From positions 1 through 64,000 of the forward strand of contig JAWWAC010000004.1 in NCBI GenBank assembly GCA_033721915.1: 64,000 nt of DNA, read 5' to 3'. Below, piece after piece: positions 25,748 to 33,422 of the stretch. Source of the stretch: REBR01 sp033721915 (GTDB lineage: Bacteria > Pseudomonadota > Gammaproteobacteria > Pseudomonadales > Oleiphilaceae). A model generated the notes under the pieces. It saw only the letters and a list, made by a program, of their open reading frames with translations. It was not told where the DNA came from and ran no database searches. The number at the start of each line of letters is the position of its first letter. The stretch's first letter is position 1. A program made the position numbers and the translations under genes.

Positions 25748-26209
25748 ATGACTGACATCGACGAACAGCCACCTAAACACGCCCCTTTCCGCCCTGACAT
25801 GGAGAAAATCGATGCCAGGGTCAGGCGCAGCCACAAGGCGGGCCTGGACATTCCCAGCGTGGTCCGCAGCAAATCCAGCTTTGCGCTGGCAACCCGAATC
25901 CAGGACACACTTGGCATTGACCAGGACACCCTCTCCCGCCTGTTGCGCATGAAGCGACGCACACTGGATCGCCGCCGCCAGGAAGACCAGCTGGATGAGT
26001 ACGAAACCGATCGTCTCTACTCCGTACTCTCCCTGTACCAGGAGGTGCTGGAACTCACCGCGGGGGATGATGAGGCCGCATCGCGCTGGCTCCAGCGGCC
26101 TCTACCCGCGCTGGACAACCTCAAGCCTATTGATGTCATGGACACCGAAACGGGCATCGCCACACTCCGCGACATCGTCGGGCGAGTCCAACACGGCGTC
26201 TTCATGTGA
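25748..26209 (+). CDS. Xre/MbcA/ParS-type antitoxin (pair 1)
   Basis: A 153-residue antitoxin of the RES-Xre family. The central region (IQDTLGIDQDTLSRLLRMKR) is the helix-turn-helix. The C-terminal toxin-binding domain ends LRDIVGRVQHGVF, as in MbcA/ParS proteins. It neutralises the downstream RES toxin and probably represses the operon. I use ATG 25748 with a gcggagg ribosome-binding site; a frame extending to 25604 runs through the direct repeat. The stop overlaps the toxin start (ATGTGA), so the proteins are co-translated. Confidence 0.88.
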   Translation: MTDIDEQPPKHAPFRPDMEKIDARVRRSHKAGLDIPSVVRSKSSFALATRIQDTLGIDQDTLSRLLRMKRRTLDRRRQEDQLDEYETDRLYSVLSLYQEVLELTAGDDEAASRWLQRPLPALDNLKPIDVMDTETGIATLRDIVGRVQHGVFM

Positions 26210-26661
26210 AAGCCTACCGCATCGTCAGAGAACAATACGCTGACAGGGCGTTTGATGGTGGCGGGGCAAAGCGTTTCGGCGGCCGCTGGAACCCAAAGGG
26301 CATGCCGGCAGTCTACCTGTCCAGCTCAGAATCACTGGCCCAGCTTGAGATGCTGGTCCACCTTGGCGAAACCGCCCTGCTGCAGGAGTTTGTGCTCTTT
26401 GAACTCGAAGTCCCGGACAACCGGATCCAGACCCTGGAGACCTATCCGCAGGACTGGCGCTCACTGCAGGGTTACGAATACTGCCAGGAGGTAGGACGCG
26501 CATTCCTGAACGCCCGGGACGCTCTCGCCCTGGAGGTCTGCTCGAGTGTGGTACCCAGAGAGAGCAACCTGGTGCTGAATGTGGAGCACCCCGAGGCACA
26601 GGGGGTGATTGAGAATACCGTGTTACTGCCGTTTTCGTTTGATCCGCGACTGAAGGGCTGA
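26206..26661 (+). CDS. RES-domain toxin (pair 1)
   Basis: A 151-residue RES-family toxin of full length, starting at GTG 26206. Family features include the N-terminal Arg in KAYRIVREQYAD, GGRWNPKGMPAVYLSSS, the Glu of LAQLEMLVHL and a C-terminal LPFSFDPRL. RES toxins deplete NAD+ by phosphorolysis or glycohydrolysis and halt growth. It is held in check by the co-encoded Xre antitoxin, with which it overlaps by 4 bp. It appears intact. Confidence 0.9.
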   Translation: MKAYRIVREQYADRAFDGGGAKRFGGRWNPKGMPAVYLSSSESLAQLEMLVHLGETALLQEFVLFELEVPDNRIQTLETYPQDWRSLQGYEYCQEVGRAFLNARDALALEVCSSVVPRESNLVLNVEHPEAQGVIENTVLLPFSFDPRLKG

Positions 26662-26688
26662 GGGTGAACCGAGGCAGAGTACCCGAAC

Positions 26689-26796
26689 AATGAATTTGAG
26701 ACGTCGGTTTAGCCCTTCAATTGCTCAGTGGGATGCCCTTCAGTCATCTCAGTTTCTGAAAACGCCCTCAGTGAGAGGTTTGGTATGGGTTGGCGC
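26689..26796 (+). repeat. Imperfect direct repeat, copy 2 (right of Xre-RES operon)
   Basis: This is the partner of the repeat at 25565-25672, in the same orientation and with the same internal spacing. It starts 28 bp after the toxin stop. Together the copies bracket a 1.1-kb toxin-antitoxin module, as expected for a module inserted or excised by recombination, or for a duplicated regulatory stretch. In both copies a GTG-initiated frame would read similarly (VISVSENALSE / ISSVPENTLGN). Confidence 0.6.
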
Positions 26797-26844
26797 TGGC
26801 CTGGCATATTTTCGAATCATGCTGCTAAAGAAAGCAGCAAACCG

Positions 26845-26985
26845 ATGACTGAAGATAGCAACGTGACCTGGACTGGGCCCTCTGTGCGGGTCAGGGATGT
26901 CCGCTCGCTTCTTGATAGTGATGAAATGAAACGTGATATCGAAGCTATAAAAAGGTTAAGAGCTGCAGGTTTTATTAAAAAGTGA
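26845..26985 (+). CDS. Small hypothetical protein (46 aa)
   Basis: A 46-residue basic peptide starting MTEDSNVTWTG at ATG 26845, with aaagaaag upstream, and ending GFIKK. It is AT-richer than its neighbours. The same frame is open further upstream into the direct repeat. I do not recognise it. It may be a real small gene or the 3' end of a decayed one. Confidence 0.35.
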   Translation: MTEDSNVTWTGPSVRVRDVRSLLDSDEMKRDIEAIKRLRAAGFIKK

Positions 26986-27006
26986 TTTCACGTCTGCTCA
27001 ATTTTT

Positions 27007-27189
27007 TCACAAGCCGACACAGAAATCGTCAGGGTTGAAGCCAACCACCTTAAGCACAAACGGCACATCAAACCCTTCTTTCATGAGATTGGCCACCACC
27101 AGGCCTGAAGTGCTGGCAAAAGCGTCTGCAAAAGCCCGGGCATAGGCTCTTGGGTAGCCTGATGACTCCAGGTGCTCTGAGATGGTCAT
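27007..27189 (-). CDS. Small hypothetical protein with Rpn-tail-like C-terminus
   Basis: A 60-residue protein. The C-terminal part (VVANLMKEGFDVPFVLKVVG) resembles the repeated tail found at the end of Rpn/PD-(D/E)XK putative transposases, without the nuclease domain. ATG 27189 lies 8 bases after the ggagg ribosome-binding site; ATG 27195 is too close. A similar small gene lies immediately upstream (27251-27433). Function unknown. Confidence 0.5.
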   Translation of the reverse strand: MTISEHLESSGYPRAYARAFADAFASTSGLVVANLMKEGFDVPFVLKVVGFNPDDFCVGL

Positions 27190-27250
27190 GGTCATATCCT
27201 CCCTGGACTGGATGATTAATGTCCCGCCCCTGGGAATAACGGTCAGCTAT

Positions 27251-27433
27251 TCATAGAGTCGATTTCTTCAACTCAGCTTTGATCCGCTTCACCTCCTCCA
27301 GCGGCAACTCCGTCACCCTGGCCACCAATGCCAAGTCACATCCCGCCTGAAAAAGATTCGAGACGACCCTCTTATAGGCACTTGCCCGACCGGCTTCTGC
27401 GCCTTTCTCCTCAAGCTCTTCTTCGGTGATCAT
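27251..27433 (-). CDS. Small hypothetical protein with Rpn-tail-like C-terminus
   Basis: A 60-residue acidic-to-basic protein starting MITEEELEEKGAEAGRAS at ATG 27433, behind ggagg. Its end (LALVARVTELPLEEVKRIKA) has the same layout as the neighbouring 27007-27189 protein and as the relic at 29343. It carries the tail but not the catalytic domain of Rpn-like nucleases. It could be a residual fragment or a stand-alone regulator derived from one. Confidence 0.5.
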   Translation of the reverse strand: MITEEELEEKGAEAGRASAYKRVVSNLFQAGCDLALVARVTELPLEEVKRIKAELKKSTL

Positions 27434-27477
27434 CAGCGTGCCTCCATTGCTGGCAGTGTGCGGTGGCTCTGCCACTG

Positions 27478-27708
27478 TCATTCCGGTTTCCGGTACCATT
27501 CCGGCCATGGAGAAAAGTCTATCAAGAAGCAGTCTGACCCCGACCAGAACAGGTCGTCGTTATTAGGATTTACTGCCCTCAATACCATCAACAGGCAAGG
27601 CAGCCTGAAAACCGTCTCCAGCAGCCCGCTTCGGTGGAGGTCGATCCAGATATTCGTGTCAGAGACGAGAATCCTGGTGGGCATCGGCGTCGTCACCTGC
27701 TTGTCCAT
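27478..27708 (-). pseudogene. Truncated PIN-domain toxin
   Basis: The frame opens MPTRILVSDTNIWIDLHRSG, the N-terminus of a PIN ribonuclease with its first catalytic Asp, and continues GLLETVFRLP. Homology then stops abruptly and an unrelated ~35-residue tail runs to the stop. The remaining acidic residues and most of the fold are missing. Its start overlaps the 3' end of the upstream XRE/ImmA gene by 50 bp, in the order expected for an ImmA-PIN toxin-antitoxin unit. An internal deletion has probably inactivated the toxin. Confidence 0.65.
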
Positions 27709-28750
27709 TTGCCATCACATCCTCGATCTCACCAAGACCGACGCCGAGCAATTCAGCGGCCCGGGATGGGGTGACCAGTCCTTCTGCCAGGGCTCTGTAA
27801 ACAAGCTGGCGCAAGCGGTATGACTTCTCCGGGGCCAGCGGTTGCGGCTCCTGCTTGCGATAGCCCTGTGCAGACCAGAAACGGAAAGTGGTCTGATAGA
27901 AACCCTGCTGGACGACCCCCAAATCGTAAAGCCGACGCAACAACGCCTGAATGGAGACACCCCACTCCTCCTTGGCCAGCAGAAACTCCTCAAACAGCAC
28001 ACGCCTGCGACTGATGCCAAAGGTTTCCCGAACCTGACTGGCGGGAAACAGAAAGGCACCGGCAAACCGGTGGCACCAGTATTCCTCGTCGCGAGTGCCA
28101 TGCACCGCATCCGGGATGTCCATCACCAGGTGCCCCAGCTCATGAGCCAGGTTGAACCGCTGTCGCTCACCCGGCCGTTCGATATTGCTCACGATCACGG
28201 CATCGGTGCCATCGTTCACGACGGCGCACAGTCCATCAAATCTCTCATGGGCTTTAAGGCCCACCACCTTGATGTCGTGCTCTTCCAGGGTTTCAGTCAG
28301 GTTGGCGATGGGGTTGGTGCCAAGGTGCCAGTTTTCACGAACGTATTCCGCCGCCTTTTCGGTATCCCCGACACAAGACACGGGGAAACACGCCCGCCAA
28401 CGGGCAAATCCAGCGGTAGCGTCCCCAGTGTCAAACAGGCGTTCCGCCGCGAGATACCGCTCCAGGTGCTCCCGTACCTGCTCCTTTACCGCCGCCTGTT
28501 GCTTCTTGCCAAAGGCGGAGTGCTTACGGAAGTCCACCTCCCCAAGCTCCACGGAATCGGAGCGGAAGAAGTACTCAGGGTTCACCCCCAGCGCGTCCGC
28601 AAGCTGGATTAAACGGGTGGAACTGGGCGCATCCCTGCCCTGCTCAAATTTCGACAGAGCCTGTTTGGAAATGTCCCCCAGCTGATCGGCCAGTTGTTGC
28701 AGGGACTGATTTTTAAGAACACGCGCACGACGCAGACGATCATGCAGCAT
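27659..28750 (-). CDS. XRE-family regulator with ImmA/IrrE metallopeptidase domain
   Basis: A 363-residue protein. An N-terminal XRE helix-turn-helix (about 1-62, SLQQLADQLGDISKQALSKF) is followed by an ImmA/IrrE zinc metallopeptidase domain with HELGH at residues 203-207 and downstream DEEYWCHRFAGAFLFP. Such proteins cleave or bind repressors and often serve as antitoxins (COG2856) for PIN-type toxins. Here the following PIN gene is truncated, leaving an apparently intact antitoxin. The ATG at 28750 has an aaagga ribosome-binding site. An AT-rich promoter (28771-28805) precedes it. Confidence 0.88.
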   Translation of the reverse strand: MLHDRLRRARVLKNQSLQQLADQLGDISKQALSKFEQGRDAPSSTRLIQLADALGVNPEYFFRSDSVELGEVDFRKHSAFGKKQQAAVKEQVREHLERYLAAERLFDTGDATAGFARWRACFPVSCVGDTEKAAEYVRENWHLGTNPIANLTETLEEHDIKVVGLKAHERFDGLCAVVNDGTDAVIVSNIERPGERQRFNLAHELGHLVMDIPDAVHGTRDEEYWCHRFAGAFLFPASQVRETFGISRRRVLFEEFLLAKEEWGVSIQALLRRLYDLGVVQQGFYQTTFRFWSAQGYRKQEPQPLAPEKSYRLRQLVYRALAEGLVTPSRAAELLGVGLGEIEDVMANGQAGDDADAHQDSRL

Positions 28751-28810
28751 GGCTGTATTCCTTTTGGGTCAGGCTGAGGGTTGACAGTTTTATTTTTAAT
28801 GTGCCTTATG

Positions 28811-29194
28811 TCAACCATAACCCAGCAACTGACTCAGGGTCCGCCCGGGCGCCAGCGCGCCGGCGCCCGCACCCACCAGCCCGAGAAAGGTGCCGACCAT
28901 GTAATACATATGCTTGCGCACCCGGCCCTTGCGGATATGCACAATGGCCATGGCCAGGGTAAACAGCGTAAACACCGACAGCAGATGAATCACGCTGAAG
29001 CCACCGGGCAGCCCGCCCAGGTCGCGTATGCTGAACGAGGAAGCGATCACGATCAGCATCAAACAGGCCCAGACACGGCCGAGCCATCGGTGTTTTTGCG
29101 TGCCCTTGGTCATCACGAGCAGCGAAACACCGATTAGCAAAGCGGCTGTGGCCGCGAAAGTGTGCAGCAGAATATCGACTGGCAGTTCCATCAT
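28811..29194 (-). CDS. DUF2306 family membrane protein
   Basis: A 127-residue protein with four hydrophobic segments. HRWLGRVWACLMLIVIASSF, with the conserved HRxxG element, and the central HLLSVFTLFTLAMAIVHIRK are typical of DUF2306 membrane proteins. Function is unknown. It ends 61 bp upstream of the XRE/ImmA gene on the same strand. Its GC content is closer to the chromosomal backbone than the PIN/defence region to its right. Confidence 0.75.
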   Translation of the reverse strand: MMELPVDILLHTFAATAALLIGVSLLVMTKGTQKHRWLGRVWACLMLIVIASSFSIRDLGGLPGGFSVIHLLSVFTLFTLAMAIVHIRKGRVRKHMYYMVGTFLGLVGAGAGALAPGRTLSQLLGYG

Positions 29195-29342
29195 TTTGTT
29201 ATCCCTCCAAAAACGTCCTTTTAACTTAGACTGGATATCAAAATAGCGCTTATGGTCCAGGCAATGAAGGGTATTTTGGCTGATGGTGCCTACCCCAAAC
29301 CTTTCAGTCCGTTGTGCTGTATTGGTGGTGGGAAAATCAGCT

Positions 29343-29470
29343 TTAACGGGAGGATTTCTGCACTTCCGCCTGAAGCCGCTGAATCACATCAGGGGTGAAA
29401 CCGGTCACCTCGGCCACAAAAGCCACTTTGACGCCCTTTTATGACAAGTTGATGCCATTGGAGGCCATCG
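29343..29470 (-). pseudogene. Relic of an Rpn-tail-like ORF
   Basis: On the minus strand the sequence encodes KGVKVAFVAEVTGFTPDVIQ and ends QAEVQKSSR before TAA at 29345-29343. It is interrupted by an in-frame stop just before KGVKV. It is the third such tail within 2.4 kb. The rest of the 29195-29698 intergenic region contains an AT-rich promoter for the following HTH-PIN genes and nothing else I recognise. Confidence 0.5.
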
Positions 29471-29698
29471 GGAGTGTGATGCAGTTTTGGACTGCAACTG
29501 GCTTATGCCCTCACCCTCAGCATTCTGCGCTGAATGCGCTGTTATGGAGCCTTCTCACTTAGCTTATTTATGCGTCAATGAAGCCAAAACGTGAGCCACT
29601 TAGAACCATTTCGTATATTTCACTTGTTTCGTTTATTTTGTTTATGGCGCACAATAAATATCAAGACCTGCCACAGATTGAGCACCAGGAGGCATTCG

Positions 29699-30151
29699 AT
29701 GTCTGCTCAGAAAATTGTCCATTTACCGACTCCGGCGGATGTTGAGCAAGCCAAACTCTCCAGCCGCACCCTGTCCAAATACGCCGATGTAGAGCGGGTA
29801 AAGCTCTCCCTGCGCGGCAGCAACGGTGAGTCTGACGAACTGCTGTTGCCGGGGCATGTACTGCAGATCCTGCTGGATGTTCTCTCTGAAATTTCCCAGG
29901 GCAATGCCATTAGCCTGATTCCCTATCACCAGGAGGTCAGCACGCAAGATGCAGCCAACCTCCTGAATGTCAGCCGTCCGTTTCTGGTTAGGTTGTTAGA
30001 AGAGGGGGAGATCCCCTTCCGCAAGGTCGGTGCTCACAGGCGAGTCCGGCTGCAGGACGTGCTGAATTACAAGGAGAAGACAGACCATCGGCGGCGTAAG
30101 GCGTTGGACGAATTGGCCGAACTGTCACAACAAGAGGACATGGGGTACTGA
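29699..30151 (+). CDS. Excisionase-type HTH antitoxin (partner of PIN toxin)
   Basis: A 150-residue protein. The C-terminal half has a MerR/excisionase-like helix-turn-helix: STQDAANLLNVSRPFLVRLL, then EGEIPFRKVGAHRRVRLQDV. This is usual for DNA-binding antitoxins paired with PIN toxins. The N-terminal half (about 1-90) is a dimerisation or linker region. ATG 29699 is preceded by aggag at good spacing. The upstream 100 bp is strikingly AT-rich with tandem tttcgttta/tttgtttat elements that may be its operator. The PIN gene follows after 6 bp. Confidence 0.8.
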   Translation: MSAQKIVHLPTPADVEQAKLSSRTLSKYADVERVKLSLRGSNGESDELLLPGHVLQILLDVLSEISQGNAISLIPYHQEVSTQDAANLLNVSRPFLVRLLEEGEIPFRKVGAHRRVRLQDVLNYKEKTDHRRRKALDELAELSQQEDMGY

Positions 30152-30157
30152 CAGCCG

Positions 30158-30724
30158 ATGAGCAAGTTCACCGTTGTCTATGACGCCTGCGTTCTGTATC
30201 CGGCCCCCTTGCGGGATACCCTCATGCGCCTGGCTCTGACGGATCTGTTCAAGGCTCATTGGACCGATCAGATCCACGAGGAGTGGATCAATGCGCTCTT
30301 GCGTACTGGGAAACATCCTAGAGAGACATTGGAGCGAGCCAGGCACCTCATGGACCTGCATGTTCGTGATGCCAAGGTGTACGGCTACGAACCACTGATT
30401 GAAAGTCTCAGCCTGCCTGACCCAAATGACCGTCATGTATTGGCGGCGGCTATTCGGTGCAATGCCAACGCCATCGTCACCTTAAACCTGAAAGATTTTC
30501 CTGAAAAATCAGTCCGCCCATACGACATCGACGTGATTCACCCAGATGACTTTATTCTTTACCAGATCGACATGGCCCCGACCCTTTGTTGCCGCGCGAT
30601 TCATGAGCAACGGGCAGCCCTTAAAAAACCCAGAATGGGTGTCGACACCTTTCTGGTGACCCTGCAGAAGCAACAGCTGCCTCAGACCGTTGCAAGGCTT
30701 CGGGAGTACTCTGACTTCCTGTGA
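30158..30724 (+). CDS. PIN-domain ribonuclease toxin
   Basis: A 188-residue PIN protein. Catalytic acidic residues are visible: Asp9 in TVVYDACVLYP, Glu in HEEWINALLR, and the Asp residues of LPDPNDRHVLAAAI. A C-terminal extension (about 140-188) goes beyond the minimal PIN fold. The family cleaves RNA with metal ions and is held inactive by the HTH partner encoded just upstream. The module appears intact. Its base composition is AT-richer than the flanking core genes, in keeping with acquisition by transfer. Confidence 0.85.
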   Translation: MSKFTVVYDACVLYPAPLRDTLMRLALTDLFKAHWTDQIHEEWINALLRTGKHPRETLERARHLMDLHVRDAKVYGYEPLIESLSLPDPNDRHVLAAAIRCNANAIVTLNLKDFPEKSVRPYDIDVIHPDDFILYQIDMAPTLCCRAIHEQRAALKKPRMGVDTFLVTLQKQQLPQTVARLREYSDFL

Positions 30725-30850
30725 AGCAGTTTGTTGTAAACCCTCTTTAGTGAATTCACATAGTGATCAGCCTGCCAAGATAATTGTCGCGCTGGAATGC
30801 AATAAAGCATGAACCTGTTGGTGTCTTTTTGACCTGCACCATTCAGAACC

Positions 30851-33049
30851 CTACCCAAGCACCTGAACAAACTCCCCAATAACGCGGTAGTGCAATGCCT
30901 GATCCTCTGTAAGCTCCAGGATTTCGAACGATTCATCGTAAGAGCGAGGACTCAGCCGGATTACCTGGTGGTACCACCCGTCCTCATGCTGGACCTTGGT
31001 GCTTTCATAATCCTTGACCGTATAGCGCGAGCCGTCGCCCACATCGGCAACGTCGGAGCATTCCACCAGCACAATCTTGCCATTGCGACTTCCTCCGGGG
31101 GCTTCCCTGAAGAGGCAGGTGGCACCATTGGGAATGATCCGGTTCATGGACTCACCGACGACCCGACAGGCAAACAGGTTTTTATTCACCCGAACCTGGT
31201 CAGGAACAACAATCCATGTCTTGTCCTCATCAGACAGGGACTGAAGCTCGCTGAAATCTCCTGCCGCTGCCTCCAGGTCGTAAAAGGGGACAGCGTTAAC
31301 GTAGGGCTCCAGCTTCACATCCTGTACGGCGTTCACCGGAGCTTCCACCTGTTGAGCATGAACCGGAATGTGCTGCTTCAGATATTCCCGGAGTGCCTCG
31401 TCACAGGCGTAGACGAAAGTGCCGCGAATCCCTCGGAGCATGATTGTTTTGTAGATGTTCAGGATGTATTGCTCCAGTTCTCCTGAGTCCTTAACACCCT
31501 GTTTTCCGTTTCTGTCGAAGTAGTTTTCCTTATCGATAAGAATCCGGCCGCTCGCCCTGTCGTACCGAATTTCATTCCCAAAGATGATGCCCGCATAATT
31601 CAGGTCATACCCCTGGGTGGTATGAATGCAACCCACCTCTTCCTCGGCCCCGGGGGTATTAATCCAGTCGGAACTGGTCCGGTTCCACCGCAAACGAACG
31701 CCATCAATTTCGATGTCATACAGACCGGGATCCGCTTTGGAAATCCACGGCCAAGAGTAGCCGGCGATCAGCCTGGACAGCCCGGACTGTTGATCTTTCT
31801 CCTTCACCGTTCGGATCATCTCTTCAATCGAATCGCACACCTCAAACTCGTAATTGCCTGGCCGGAATTTTTTGCCAGCCTGCAGACGCCCATTCAGAAG
31901 GTCGTCTACAAATCGCACGTAAGGCTGGCCAGCCCGAACACGGAATTGCGAGGACAGGGTCTGTACCTGAGTGGAACTCGCCCCTTTCAGGCGAGCGAAG
32001 TCAGAATCATTGGCGTCAGATGGCTTTACCGACTGGTTTACGTCATAAAAGAAAACCGCCTTGTCAGACTGCTTGCAAACCCAGTCAAGCTCACTGCAGT
32101 TGTGCTTATCAAAACCGAGGGCCGCACACACCTTGTCAAAAACACCGAAGTACGACCCAAGATTGACCCGCTTTCTCAGACGGTGAGATTCATCCACCAG
32201 AACGAAGTCATACTCACGCTTCGCCAGTTCCGACGGCCCGATCACCATGCTCGACTTCAGGCCTGAGACAGTACGGAATGCCTTTTTCAGCGTGTTCCTG
32301 AAGGACTTCATGGGGACGACAAGCGCCATTCTGGGATTCGGATAGCGTTCCCGGAGCTGACCGAGCAACCCGCGAAGCTCCTCTTCCTCCTCAGAAAAAG
32401 ACTTAAGGTTCAGTTCACTCTCATCCGAATTCAGCAGCTTGAAGAGAAAGATGGCCAGAACGGACTTGCCGGTTCCAGCTCCACCTTCAACCACCAGGTT
32501 CTCGACGCTGTCATCAAGCAATGCGTAAAGGATGCCAAGCAATCCCTGACGCTGATCGCGGGAGAGCGACTTATAGGGCGAGTATTTGAAAACATCCGAG
32601 TTGTCGATGGATTCCAGCGAATGCCTGGCAACACCTTCCGCCCTCAGGCCATCCCACGCCTCTCGGAAAACGCGGGTATACAGCTCGTCCCTCTGGTAAT
32701 AGTTGTGGTCCACCAGTCCCAGGTTGCCATTCAGCAGACGGAACTTCCCGTCGGCCGCCATGTACTTGATGAGTCCGGATTCGATATCCAGGGTGGCCGA
32801 CTTGTTGAAGCGTTCGCTGATGATGAGGTGCACAGTCTTCAACAAACGCTTTTCAGCGTGCTGAAGATGCGTATTCAGGCGGGTAACCGCATCCGTCGTT
32901 TCACCCACATAGGCCTGGTTCTGGCGACCGTCACTCAGAATATACACAAGCGGCCAGTTGTTGCCAGCGTAAGCATTGTTCTGAATATCGGCCAACGCAT
33001 CTCTTGAAAAGGGATGCCGGCTGACCTCAACAAGCTTGGGGTCCGTCAT
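30851..33049 (-). CDS. GIY-YIG nuclease / DUF2075 helicase / S24 autoprotease fusion
   Basis: A 732-residue three-part protein. Residues ~32-110 are a GIY-YIG nuclease: VYILSD, AYVGETT, Arg57 and Glu90. Residues ~160-560 are a DUF2075 (Schlafen group 3-type) helicase, with Walker A GGAGTGKS at 189-196, the DESH box near 286-289 and TTQGYD near 478. Residues ~585-732 are an S24/LexA-type peptidase with Ser634 in VGESMNRIIPNG and Lys679 in RYTVKDYES. An Ala596-Gly597 pair (DLEAAAGDF) lies 37 residues before the serine, the spacing seen in phage CI repressor. Damage-triggered self-cleavage is therefore plausible. It overlaps the MazG gene by 4 bp. Confidence 0.85.
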   Translation of the reverse strand: MTDPKLVEVSRHPFSRDALADIQNNAYAGNNWPLVYILSDGRQNQAYVGETTDAVTRLNTHLQHAEKRLLKTVHLIISERFNKSATLDIESGLIKYMAADGKFRLLNGNLGLVDHNYYQRDELYTRVFREAWDGLRAEGVARHSLESIDNSDVFKYSPYKSLSRDQRQGLLGILYALLDDSVENLVVEGGAGTGKSVLAIFLFKLLNSDESELNLKSFSEEEEELRGLLGQLRERYPNPRMALVVPMKSFRNTLKKAFRTVSGLKSSMVIGPSELAKREYDFVLVDESHRLRKRVNLGSYFGVFDKVCAALGFDKHNCSELDWVCKQSDKAVFFYDVNQSVKPSDANDSDFARLKGASSTQVQTLSSQFRVRAGQPYVRFVDDLLNGRLQAGKKFRPGNYEFEVCDSIEEMIRTVKEKDQQSGLSRLIAGYSWPWISKADPGLYDIEIDGVRLRWNRTSSDWINTPGAEEEVGCIHTTQGYDLNYAGIIFGNEIRYDRASGRILIDKENYFDRNGKQGVKDSGELEQYILNIYKTIMLRGIRGTFVYACDEALREYLKQHIPVHAQQVEAPVNAVQDVKLEPYVNAVPFYDLEAAAGDFSELQSLSDEDKTWIVVPDQVRVNKNLFACRVVGESMNRIIPNGATCLFREAPGGSRNGKIVLVECSDVADVGDGSRYTVKDYESTKVQHEDGWYHQVIRLSPRSYDESFEILELTEDQALHYRVIGEFVQVLG

Positions 33050-33366
33050 AATTCCGTGTACTTTTTGGCAGTTCCTTTGGCCTTATCGACCGGGTACTTT
33101 TCCTCGTTCTTGCTGATTTTTTCCATAATGACCCGTTCAACATCCAGGCCATAGGAATCGGCCAGCAGCAGTGCGTAGATGAGCACATCAGCCAGCTCTT
33201 CTTTCACGCTCTCGCTGTCCGCCTCCTCCGGCGATTTCCACAGGAAGGCTTCCAGCAACTCGCCAGACTCGATGCTCAATGCCAGAGCCAGGTCCTTCGG
33301 GTTGTGGAATTTTTTCCACTCTCTGTCATCGCGAAACTGGCGTAAGCGGTTGATGGCTTTATCCAT
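33046..33366 (-). CDS. MazG-type nucleotide pyrophosphohydrolase
   Basis: A 106-residue single-domain all-alpha pyrophosphohydrolase of the MazG/RS21-C6 group. The metal-binding signature is complete: ESGELLEAF (Glu36, Glu39) and EELADVLIYALLLAD (Glu57, Asp60). The conserved AKGTAKKY end is also present. Such enzymes hydrolyse (d)NTPs to monophosphates and pyrophosphate, often house-cleaning or altering nucleotide pools. ATG 33366 starts the gene; its stop overlaps the start of the downstream helicase fusion by 4 bp, so the two are co-translated and may act together. Confidence 0.9.
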   Translation of the reverse strand: MDKAINRLRQFRDDREWKKFHNPKDLALALSIESGELLEAFLWKSPEEADSESVKEELADVLIYALLLADSYGLDVERVIMEKISKNEEKYPVDKAKGTAKKYTEL

Positions 33367-33422
33367 AGAGCATCCAAAAAATTATTGCTTGGCTTTTGCA
33401 AGGTGAGTCAAGTCTTTGATAC

